44,666 nucleotides of DNA from Bacteroidia bacterium (lineage in GTDB: Bacteria; Bacteroidota; Bacteroidia; Flavobacteriales; Flavobacteriaceae): assembly GCA_030427865.1 (NCBI GenBank), contig JAUICK010000018.1:1-44666 (forward strand). The letters run 5' to 3'. Within the stretch, counting starts at the first letter, position 1. Each line of letters begins with the position of its first letter. Positions 25,898-32,232 of the stretch are shown one piece after another. The position numbers and the translations under genes were made by a program. The notes beneath the pieces were generated by a model that had not been told where the DNA came from, did no database searches, and was given only the letters and a program-made list of their open reading frames with translations.

Positions 25898-26312
25898 AGA
25901 AATACAAGAAGAAATTATTGATGAGTTTTCTATGTTTGATGATTGGATGGAACGTTATGAATACATTATAGAACTTGGAAAATCTTTACCTATTATTGAT
26001 GATAAAAACAAATTGGATGAAAATTTAATTAAAGGTTGCCAATCTAAAGTATGGTTACATTCAGAATTAGAAGGCGATACTATAAAATATACTGCAGATA
26101 GTGATGCCATTTTAACAAAAGGAATAGTAGCATTGTTGTTGCGTGTGTATTCGAATCAAAAACCTGCTGATATTTTAGCTGCAAACACCAATTTTATTGA
26201 TGAAATTGGATTGAAAGAACATTTATCGCCAACAAGAGCAAATGGTTTGGTGTCTATGATTAAGCATATTAAAATGTATGCAATTGCTCAACAAACCAAA
26301 ATATCAAACTAA
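25887..26312 (+). CDS. sufE: SufE family cysteine desulfurase activator
   Basis: The 141-residue protein matches SufE, which accepts sulfane sulfur from the SufS cysteine desulfurase and passes it on for Fe-S cluster assembly. The acceptor cysteine is C51 in KGCQSKVWL, and the length is typical. It heads a plus-strand run with a DUF59 SUF-associated protein 11 bases downstream and DUF2480 after that, a flavobacterial SUF-linked arrangement. The other suf genes (sufBCDS) are not in the window. The start at 25887 is close behind the divergent kinase promoter. Confidence 0.92.
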   Translation: MTIKEIQEEIIDEFSMFDDWMERYEYIIELGKSLPIIDDKNKLDENLIKGCQSKVWLHSELEGDTIKYTADSDAILTKGIVALLLRVYSNQKPADILAANTNFIDEIGLKEHLSPTRANGLVSMIKHIKMYAIAQQTKISN

Positions 26313-26323
26313 GATTAAAAAAA

Positions 26324-26644
26324 ATGACAGATAAAGAATTAGAAGAAATTGGAGATAAAATTGTAAGAGTTTTAAAAACTATTTACGATCCAGAAATTCC
26401 GGTTGATATATACGAATTAGGTTTAATTTACGATGTTTTTGTTTCTGATGAAAACAACGCAAAAATATTAATGACGTTAACTTCACCTAATTGTCCGGTT
26501 GCAGAAACATTACCTGTAGAGGTTGAGGATAAAGTAAAAACCTTAAAGGAAATTAACGAATGTGAGGTAGAAATTACTTTCGACCCAACTTGGACACAAG
26601 ATATGATGAGCGAAGAAGCAAAATTAGAATTAGGAATGTTGTAA
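26324..26644 (+). CDS. SUF-associated DUF59/MIP18-like Fe-S assembly protein
   Basis: The 106-residue single-domain DUF59 protein has YDPEIPVDIYELGLIY and the cysteine-bearing TSPNCPVAETLP loop (C57), which may help bind or hand over Fe-S clusters. It corresponds to the SUF system accessory family found beside SufE and sufBCDS in Bacteroidota. It sits 11 bases after sufE and is surely co-transcribed with it. Confidence 0.9.
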   Translation: MTDKELEEIGDKIVRVLKTIYDPEIPVDIYELGLIYDVFVSDENNAKILMTLTSPNCPVAETLPVEVEDKVKTLKEINECEVEITFDPTWTQDMMSEEAKLELGML

Positions 26645-26698
26645 TTAGTGATGAATGTTGAGTTTTAAGTGATGAGTTAAAAGTGTAAACTTAAATTA

Positions 26699-27208
26699 AT
26701 GGCAGAAGAAATTATAAATAGAGTAGCCAATAGCAAGCTAAAAACTTTCGATTTAGAAGAAATTTATCCAGATGGAAAAAGGATTTTATTTGATATTAAA
26801 GATTGGTTGTTTCAAGAACTCATTTTAAAAGAAAAAGACTTTAGAGCATCTGTAAAAAATTACAATTGGTCTCAATACAAAAAATCTTTTGTAGCAGTTA
26901 CTTGTTCTGTAGATGCTATTATTCCTTCTTGGGCATTTATGTTGGTGGCTTCAGAATTAACCCCTTATGCAAATAAAGTAGTTATCGGCAATTTAGAATT
27001 ATTAGAAACAGCAATTTATCAAGAATTAATTAATTTTATAGACTTTAAAGATTTTGCTGATAAACCAGTTATCATAAAAGGTTGTGCAGACAAACCCATA
27101 CCTAACTCAGCTTATGCTTTTTTAATAGAAAAACTGCAACCAATAGCAAAATCTATACTATTTGGAGAAGCTTGCTCTACTGTACCTCTTTATAAATCAA
27201 AAAAATAA
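26699..27208 (+). CDS. DUF2480 family protein
   Basis: The 169-residue protein matches DUF2480, a Bacteroidota-restricted family of unknown function that commonly follows SUF genes. IPSWAFMLVASELTPYA and the closing FGEACSTVPLYK are characteristic. It is cytoplasmic (no signal peptide) and lies 54 bases after the DUF59 gene and 15 bases before the first DUF3078 gene. A role in Fe-S metabolism is suggested only by position; the two cysteines in the C-terminal half (KGCADKP, GEACSTV) might be relevant. Confidence 0.87.
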   Translation: MAEEIINRVANSKLKTFDLEEIYPDGKRILFDIKDWLFQELILKEKDFRASVKNYNWSQYKKSFVAVTCSVDAIIPSWAFMLVASELTPYANKVVIGNLELLETAIYQELINFIDFKDFADKPVIIKGCADKPIPNSAYAFLIEKLQPIAKSILFGEACSTVPLYKSKK

Positions 27209-27223
27209 TTTAATTGCTTTAGT

Positions 27224-28087
27224 ATGAAAAGAATTCTCATCATTTTTTTCATTTTATTTTCAACTTTACTCTCTGCTCAAAGCAAGAAGAAAGATACACT
27301 ACCTACTCCAAAATGGAAAATACATGGTAGATTTGCGTTTATATTCAATCAATCTTCATTTTCTAATTGGGCTTCAGGAGGTGAAAATACAGTAGCAGGT
27401 AATATTAATATTAATTATGATTTTAACTACAAGAAAAGAAATGTAAACTGGGATAGTAGAATTATAACAGGCTATGGTTTAAGCCATATTAATGATAAAG
27501 GATATAGAAAAACAGATGATAGATTTGAATTGAATACTCTGTTAGGTTTAAAAACGGGTAAGTATTGGTTTTTCTCGTTTATTGGAAATTTTAGAACACA
27601 ATATACAAGAGGTTATAATTATAAAGTTGTACCTGCTGAACCTGTTTCAGATTTTTTCTCTCCAGCATATTTAACTTTTGGACCGGGAATGTTGTGGAAA
27701 AAATCAGATAATTTAAATTTAAATATAGCGCCAGCAACAGCAAGATATACTTTTGTAAACGATTTTTTTTCAGGGAAATTTGGGGTAAATCAAGGAAGAA
27801 ATACCGCATTTAGTTTAGGTTTTAACCTTTCTGGGTATTATAAATATTTGTTGATGGAAAATATTGAAATGGAAAATATATTAGTCATGTATTCTGATTA
27901 CTTAGCAAACATAGGTAATGTAGATATAGACTATCAAACCAATATTAGATTCAAAGTAAATAAACATATTAAAATGCAAATGACTTTTCATACCATTATG
28001 GATGATAATGCATCAAGTAGAATTCAATTTAGGCAATTATTTGGCTTAGGTATAAATTATAGTTTCCACGAAAAAGTGACCTATTAA
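27224..28087 (+). CDS. DUF3078 domain-containing outer-membrane protein (copy 1)
   Basis: The 287-residue protein has a signal peptide (residues 1-18, ending LLSAQ) and an alternating beta-strand pattern ending in an aromatic-rich strand, so it is likely an outer-membrane beta-barrel. SFSNWASGGENTVAGN is the hallmark of DUF3078. Function is unknown. It follows DUF2480 by 15 bases and is probably in the same operon. The next gene is a paralogue with its own promoter. Confidence 0.88.
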   Translation: MKRILIIFFILFSTLLSAQSKKKDTLPTPKWKIHGRFAFIFNQSSFSNWASGGENTVAGNININYDFNYKKRNVNWDSRIITGYGLSHINDKGYRKTDDRFELNTLLGLKTGKYWFFSFIGNFRTQYTRGYNYKVVPAEPVSDFFSPAYLTFGPGMLWKKSDNLNLNIAPATARYTFVNDFFSGKFGVNQGRNTAFSLGFNLSGYYKYLLMENIEMENILVMYSDYLANIGNVDIDYQTNIRFKVNKHIKMQMTFHTIMDDNASSRIQFRQLFGLGINYSFHEKVTY

Positions 28088-28095
28088 AATTTTTC

Positions 28096-28123
28096 TTGTC
28101 TAAAGAAGAAAAGTGTACTTTTG
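28096..28123 (+). promoter_or_regulatory. Predicted promoter of the second DUF3078 gene
   Basis: TTG (28096-28098) and TACTTTTG (28116-28123) are 17 bases apart, matching the phylum consensus, about 28 bases before the start codon at 28151. Confidence 0.55.
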
Positions 28124-28150
28124 CAATCTTAAAAAACAAAAATTAAAAAA

Positions 28151-29056
28151 ATGAAAAAACTATTAATCTTAGTGTTTTTGGTATGTATCAGTTTTTCTGC
28201 CTACGCACAAACAGCTGATGAATTAAAAAAAGAATTAAAATCTAAAAAAGATTCAATCGCTAAATTAGAATCTAAAGCAAATGCAATTCAGTCTAAAATA
28301 GATGCCTTACCTGGATGGAGAAAAGGAGCTTTTGGTACTATTGGAGCAAGTTTATCTGGTTTTAATAATTGGTACGCAAGAAATGAACCGAATGTAAGTG
28401 CTGGAAATATTGGTATTACAGTAAATGGTTTTGCAAATTTAATAGAAGAAAAATTTTTCTGGAGAAATTCTGCCAACATAAACTTAGGATGGGTAAAATT
28501 AGATGATAAAGACGATGCAACAGATAGCGGAGATTTTGAAACAGCCACAGATGTTTTTACGCTAACATCTTTATATGGTAGAAGGTTAAATAAAAAATGG
28601 GCGCTTTCTGGTTTAGTAGAATACAGAACAACATTAATAGATAATTTTAACAACCCAGGGTTTTTAGATTTTGGTGTTGGTTTTACATGGACGCCAACCA
28701 GCAGATTGGTTGTTGTAATGCATCCTGCAAACTATAATACTATTTTTAGTAAAGGAAGTTCTGTTTTTACATCATCTCCAGGGGGTAAATTAGTAGCAGA
28801 TTATACTGCTAAACATAATAATATTAGTGTAAAATCTAATTTTTCGATGTTTCAAAGCTATAAAGATGGAGATTTGTCTAACTGGACATGGACCAATTCT
28901 TTTGGATATAAAGTTTGGAAAGGTATTGGTTTAGGTTTTGAGTTTGGCTTACGCGATAACCAACAAGAAGCTGCAAATTTTCAAGGTGTTACTTTAGCAG
29001 CAGCTAATAATAAATTACAATCTTTTTGGTTGTTTGGTTTAAGCTATGCTTTTTAA
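28151..29056 (+). CDS. DUF3078 domain-containing outer-membrane protein (copy 2)
   Basis: The 301-residue protein has a signal peptide (residues 1-19, ending SAYAQ), then a short heptad-like helix (about residues 22-52, TADELKKELKSKKD onward) and a DUF3078 beta-barrel with LSGFNNWYARNEPNVSAGN as the family core and a C-terminal Phe. It is a diverged paralogue of the upstream gene; the coiled coil is an addition not seen in copy 1. A 15-bp perfect terminator follows the stop codon. Confidence 0.88.
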   Translation: MKKLLILVFLVCISFSAYAQTADELKKELKSKKDSIAKLESKANAIQSKIDALPGWRKGAFGTIGASLSGFNNWYARNEPNVSAGNIGITVNGFANLIEEKFFWRNSANINLGWVKLDDKDDATDSGDFETATDVFTLTSLYGRRLNKKWALSGLVEYRTTLIDNFNNPGFLDFGVGFTWTPTSRLVVVMHPANYNTIFSKGSSVFTSSPGGKLVADYTAKHNNISVKSNFSMFQSYKDGDLSNWTWTNSFGYKVWKGIGLGFEFGLRDNQQEAANFQGVTLAAANNKLQSFWLFGLSYAF

Positions 29057-29078
29057 ATTAGCTTAAAGAAAAATATTT

Positions 29079-29114
29079 AAAAGCCTCAAGAAATTTTTTC
29101 TTGAGGCTTTTTTT
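29079..29114 (+). terminator. Strong intrinsic terminator of the DUF3078 gene
   Basis: AAAAGCCTCAAGAAA (29079-29093) and TTTCTTGAGGCTTTT (29097-29111) form a perfect 15-bp stem with a 3-base loop, followed by further T. Confidence 0.9.
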
Positions 29115-29117
29115 ATG

Positions 29118-29212
29118 AAAAAAGCGATTAAAAAATATTTTTTAATCGCTTTTAGATGTTAAACAAATATTTAAGAAAACTTAAATGTCTTATTCTTGGG
29201 GATAAGAATTAT
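29118..29212 (-). ncRNA. Candidate small RNA A (~95 nt)
   Basis: Transcription is predicted from about 29212, just after the TATATTTG box, and ends at a hairpin (GCGATTAA...TTAATCGC, 29124-29149) followed by six T on the minus strand (29123-29118). The 5' part folds as AUUCUU/AAGAAU (29204-29209 with 29192-29197) around an AUCCCC loop. An unpaired-looking block common to both RNAs (29157-29175) lies between this hairpin and the terminator. No open frame with a convincing start is present. Function is unknown; a C-rich loop would suit pairing to G-rich mRNA segments. Confidence 0.65.
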
Positions 29213-29216
29213 GTTA

Positions 29217-29247
29217 CAAATATATTATCTAATTAAGAGTAACGCAA
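29217..29247 (-). promoter_or_regulatory. Predicted promoter of small RNA A
   Basis: TTG (29245-29247) and TATATTTG (29217-29224) on the minus strand, 20 bases apart, a perfect match to the Bacteroidota consensus and the same spacing as the thrS promoter and the second unit. Confidence 0.7.
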
Positions 29248-29249
29248 TA

Positions 29250-29261
29250 CCCATTTATGGG
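29250..29261. promoter_or_regulatory. Palindrome CCCAT-TT-ATGGG upstream of promoter A
   Basis: The 12-base palindrome lies directly upstream of the -33 element, with an eight-base T/A tract beyond it. It is conserved at the same position in unit B, so it probably binds a regulator. On the plus strand it also looks like a weak terminator with T run. Confidence 0.55.
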
Positions 29262-29285
29262 GTTTTTTTTGCCTCACTGAAAACG

Positions 29286-29299
29286 GTGATATTTCTCAC
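29286..29299. promoter_or_regulatory. CRP/FNR-like site GTGA-N6-TCAC upstream of promoter A
   Basis: GTGATATTTCTCAC has the half-site order and spacing of the CRP/FNR consensus TGTGA-N6-TCACA. Its centre is 75.5 bp from the downstream edge of the -7 box, exactly as in unit B, i.e. near -82 relative to the expected start, a position used by class I activators. Confidence 0.55.
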
Positions 29300-29341
29300 T
29301 ACTTTCAGGGATAAAAATTAAATTCTATTTAAAATTAGAGT

Positions 29342-29453
29342 AAAAAAAAGCGATTAAAGTTTAGGGGACCTATTAATCGCTTTTTGTGTTAAACAAATAT
29401 TTAAGGAATCTTCAACATTTGTAAGTTATGTTGGGGGGTAAAAGATTACTTAC
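29342..29453 (-). ncRNA. Candidate small RNA B (~110 nt)
   Basis: It starts near 29453 after a TATATTTG box and ends at a hairpin (GCGATTAA 29350-29357 with TTAATCGC 29373-29380, extended by A/T pairs, inner TAGG/CCTA) followed by eight T (29349-29342). The 5' half can form a 12-bp helix (29407-29418 with 29428-29433 and 29442-29447) that displays an eight-base C-rich bulge; another UCCCC lies in the terminator loop. The 19-base block at 29387-29405 is identical to that of RNA A. There is no credible protein frame. Confidence 0.65.
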
Positions 29454-29457
29454 TCTA

Positions 29458-29488
29458 CAAATATATAGTAGTATCTTTTATCCTACAA
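29458..29488 (-). promoter_or_regulatory. Predicted promoter of small RNA B
   Basis: TTG (29486-29488), 20 bases, then TATATTTG (29458-29465) on the minus strand; same boxes and same spacing as promoter A. Confidence 0.7.
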
Positions 29489-29489
29489 T

Positions 29490-29503
29490 ACCCATTTATG
29501 GGT
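29490..29503. promoter_or_regulatory. Palindrome ACCCAT-TT-ATGGGT upstream of promoter B
   Basis: Perfect 6-base arms around TT, immediately upstream of the -33 element and followed on the plus strand by ten T/A-tract bases; the counterpart of 29250-29261. Confidence 0.55.
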
Positions 29504-29514
29504 TTTTTTTTTCT

Positions 29515-29552
29515 TCACGGTTTTCAGTGATAAAACTCACTGAAAACCGTGA
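29515..29552. promoter_or_regulatory. CRP/FNR-like site within a perfect 16-bp inverted repeat upstream of promoter B
   Basis: TCACGGTTTTCAGTGA (29515-29530) and TCACTGAAAACCGTGA (29537-29552) are perfect inverted repeats with a 6-base spacer. The centre reads GTGA-TAAAAC-TCAC (29527-29540), the CRP/FNR half-site arrangement. Each 16-mer also has TCAC-N8-GTGA symmetry. The hairpin follows the GH31 stop codon, but no T run follows it on the minus strand, so it is a poor terminator for that gene. Confidence 0.55.
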
Positions 29553-29561
29553 GATTTTATG

Positions 29562-31967
29562 TTATTTACCAAATAAATGTAATTCTGTAAACTCTTTATC
29601 TATAAGGATAGATTGTGTAATTATATTACTTATACTATCTAAAGGAATTTCTACGTTATCTATTTGTACAGAAGTAATTGTAAAAGGTAAGTTATGTAAA
29701 ACCACATTAAACTTTTTATAAGCTGCATCAAATTTACCTTGTTTATGCTGCTGCAAAATAAACTCGTTCTTTTTACCTGTTACTTTAAAAGTACGTAAGC
29801 TGTATCTTCCTTTTTTGTAGTCGTAACCATCGTGTGCATCATCATATAATTGAGATTTTTCTTTACCTTCTTTGTAATAAACATCTAAAGTAATTTCATC
29901 AAAATCTTTTTCTCCTACATATTGTTGTACTGGATATTTAGGTATTACAGCACCTTCTTTAATAAAGATAGGCATGCTATCTAATTCTGCATCTACCCAC
30001 ATTTCTTTCCCTCCATCAATAACATCATCTGTCCAGAAATTGTACCATTTACCTCTTGGAATATACATTCTTCTTCCTTTGGCATTTGGTTCTTGAATAG
30101 GGCAAACTAAAATATGTTCTCCGTAAACAAACTCATCACTTCTATAATGTGTGTGTGCATCTTCTTGGTCAAATAATACTAATGATTTTAAAATTGGAGT
30201 TCCGTTATTAATATGATTCCAAAAAGCAGTATATAAATAAGGTAATAACTGATATCTTAATTCAACAAATTTTCTTACAATATCTGTTATTTCATCACCA
30301 AAAACCCATGGTTCTTGATCTCCATGATCTCCTGAAGAATGTACTCTACAAAATACATGGAAAATTCCTAATTGAATCCAACGTGCAAATAATTCTCCTT
30401 GCGGTTGTTCTGCAAATCCTCCAATATCAGAACCTGCAAAAGAGAAACCAGACATTGCCATTCTTTGCGCTTGATTATTGGCAATTGCTAAATGCTCCCA
30501 AGTTGCAACATTGTCTCCCATCCAAGTAGAAGTATATCTTTGCGTACCAGAATAGGCTGCTCTTGTAATGACAAATGGACGTTTTGGATAAGAATATTTC
30601 TTTAATCCATGATAAGTTGCACGTGCCATTTGCATACCGTATACATTGTGAGCTTTTCTATGCGAACAGTGGTTACCATCGTAATCATGACGAACATCAT
30701 TTGGAAAAGATTTGTTAGGAACATCCATAACAGCGGGTTCATTCATATCATTCCACACACCTTTAACACCAATATCTTCTATTAATTCTTTAAATAAACC
30801 AGACCACCATTCTCTTACTTCTGGTCTAGTATAATCTGGAAAATAGCATTCTCCAGGCCAAACTTTACCTTTCATATATGGGCCATCTGCACGTTTACAG
30901 AAATAGTCTTTATCTAATGCTTCTTTAAAAACTTCGTATTCTAAATCGATTTTAATACCTGGGTCTATAATAACTACGGTTTTAAAACCATCGTCTTCTA
31001 ATTCTTTTACCATTCTTTTAGGATCTGGAAAGTGTTGTTTATCCCATGTAAAACAACGGAACCCATCCATATAATCGATGTCTAAATAAATTGCATCACA
31101 AGGTATTTGTAAGTCTCTAAAAGTTTTTGTTATTTGTTTTACATTACTTTCTGGATAATAGCTCCATTTGCATTGGTGAAACCCAAGAGCCCATAATGGA
31201 GGTAATGCATGTGGTTTACCTGTTAAATCTGTGTAATTGGCAACAACATCAGACATTTGTGGACCGTAAATAAAATAGTAATTCATTTCGCCACCTTGTG
31301 CCCAAAAGCTGGTTACATTTCTTCTTTCATGCGCAAAATCGAAATGCGTTTTAAAGGTATTGTCAAAGAAAATTCCGTAAGATTTATTGTCATGAATTGC
31401 AGTGTAAAAAGGAATTGCTTTATAAATAGGGTCTGTGTTCTTACCAAAAGCATAAGAATCTGTTACCCAGTTTTCAAAACGTTTTCCTTTAAGGTTTACG
31501 TCTACGGGTTTATCTCCTAATCCGTAATAACTTTCTGCTTTCTGTGAAACTTTACTCATTTTTACAATATCTCCACCAAATTCGTAGCTTTCTTCCCAGT
31601 GAAAACCTATTTCATCTTGATTTATTAAAACATTATCCTTAGCATCATATAAACTAACTTGTAAGCTTTGTTTTTCTACTTTACAGATTAATTTTGAAGT
31701 AGTAATAATGTAATTGGTTTTATCTTCTGTTACTTCTAAGAAATTATAACCTCTTGAAGCATGAATAGTAACACCGTAAGAAAAATCGTTTTCGAATTTT
31801 CCGGTGGTAGAGTATCTAAATCTAATAACACTGTCTCTAACTATTGTAAGTTGTAAAACTACATTGTTTTTTGTGGTAAAATAGAGTGTATCTACATCTT
31901 TTTTGTAGTTTATAATTTCTGTTGGAAATAAGTTTCCTTTTTGTTCTAATTCTGTATTAACAATCAT
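29562..31967 (-). CDS. Glycoside hydrolase family 31 alpha-glucosidase
   Basis: The 801-residue enzyme hydrolyses terminal alpha-glucosidic bonds. It has a galactose-mutarotase-like N-terminal domain (about 1-230), a TIM barrel with the nucleophile D407 in GVWNDMNEPAV, and C-terminal beta domains, including a DUF5110-like region (about 690-775). No signal peptide is seen, so it is probably cytoplasmic. It is the last minus-strand gene of the glucan cluster, separated from glgB by a terminator hairpin, so it may have its own promoter. A likely role is degrading branched or maltose-derived glucans. Confidence 0.92.
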   Translation of the reverse strand: MIVNTELEQKGNLFPTEIINYKKDVDTLYFTTKNNVVLQLTIVRDSVIRFRYSTTGKFENDFSYGVTIHASRGYNFLEVTEDKTNYIITTSKLICKVEKQSLQVSLYDAKDNVLINQDEIGFHWEESYEFGGDIVKMSKVSQKAESYYGLGDKPVDVNLKGKRFENWVTDSYAFGKNTDPIYKAIPFYTAIHDNKSYGIFFDNTFKTHFDFAHERRNVTSFWAQGGEMNYYFIYGPQMSDVVANYTDLTGKPHALPPLWALGFHQCKWSYYPESNVKQITKTFRDLQIPCDAIYLDIDYMDGFRCFTWDKQHFPDPKRMVKELEDDGFKTVVIIDPGIKIDLEYEVFKEALDKDYFCKRADGPYMKGKVWPGECYFPDYTRPEVREWWSGLFKELIEDIGVKGVWNDMNEPAVMDVPNKSFPNDVRHDYDGNHCSHRKAHNVYGMQMARATYHGLKKYSYPKRPFVITRAAYSGTQRYTSTWMGDNVATWEHLAIANNQAQRMAMSGFSFAGSDIGGFAEQPQGELFARWIQLGIFHVFCRVHSSGDHGDQEPWVFGDEITDIVRKFVELRYQLLPYLYTAFWNHINNGTPILKSLVLFDQEDAHTHYRSDEFVYGEHILVCPIQEPNAKGRRMYIPRGKWYNFWTDDVIDGGKEMWVDAELDSMPIFIKEGAVIPKYPVQQYVGEKDFDEITLDVYYKEGKEKSQLYDDAHDGYDYKKGRYSLRTFKVTGKKNEFILQQHKQGKFDAAYKKFNVVLHNLPFTITSVQIDNVEIPLDSISNIITQSILIDKEFTELHLFGK

Positions 31968-32069
31968 TATTTTGGTTGTTTATTTTGAGTGGTAAAAATC
32001 GTAAAAGTTCAGAAAATAGTTAACTAAAAACTCTTTTTTTTACGACAACGTATTCGCCTAGATTAAGCG

Positions 32070-32077
32070 CAAAAATA
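32070..32077 (-). promoter_or_regulatory. Possible -7 element of the GH31 gene
   Basis: TATTTTTG on the minus strand matches TAnnTTTG, about 100 bases before the GH31 start; no clear TTG lies at the usual distance, so this is weak. The rest of the 265-base gap shows nothing but the glgB terminator. Confidence 0.3.
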
Positions 32078-32173
32078 TTGCTTATTTATTTAAAAGTAAG
32101 CGTATTGTTAATTGTTTTAAAATTATTTTTGATGTCTTAAAAAATGCGAAATTTTTTATGAAGTATAAAATAT

Positions 32174-32225
32174 TACACCTTCTTTTTTATGATATTGTTA
32201 TAAAAAGAATAAAAAAGAAGGTGTA
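32174..32225 (-). terminator. Long-stem hairpin after glgB
   Basis: TACACCTTCTTTTTTA (32174-32189) and its perfect complement (32210-32225) form a 16-bp stem with a 20-base loop right after the glgB stop codon; an AT-rich tract follows on the minus strand. Confidence 0.7.
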
Positions 32226-32232
32226 GGCTATT

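Larger units (their letters stand above)
29118..29552 (-). repeat. Tandem duplication of a ~241-bp regulatory/ncRNA unit (gene-free region)
   Basis: This covers most of the 505-base gap between the convergent DUF3078 and GH31 genes (29057-29561); no protein frame is supported. Equivalent points of the two units are 241 bp apart at the promoter. Each has, read on the minus strand, a pair of 16-base sites separated by 6, a run of A, a CCCAT palindrome, a promoter, a transcribed part with a shared 19-base block (29157-29175 and 29387-29405, identical) and a GCGATTAA terminator. The transcribed middles differ, so the duplication is old and selected elements are kept. Confidence 0.75.

Noticed and set aside
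29249..29270. ACCCATTTATGGG plus T-run read as a plus-strand intrinsic terminator (also at 29490-29512)
   Set aside because: The DUF3078 gene already has a strong terminator at 29079-29114, the stem is only 5-6 bp, and the minus-strand promoter reading explains both copies with identical spacing. It remains possible that it works both ways.
32174..32225. Hairpin after glgB considered as another small RNA gene
   Set aside because: No promoter consensus precedes it, and its position directly after the stop codon fits a terminator.
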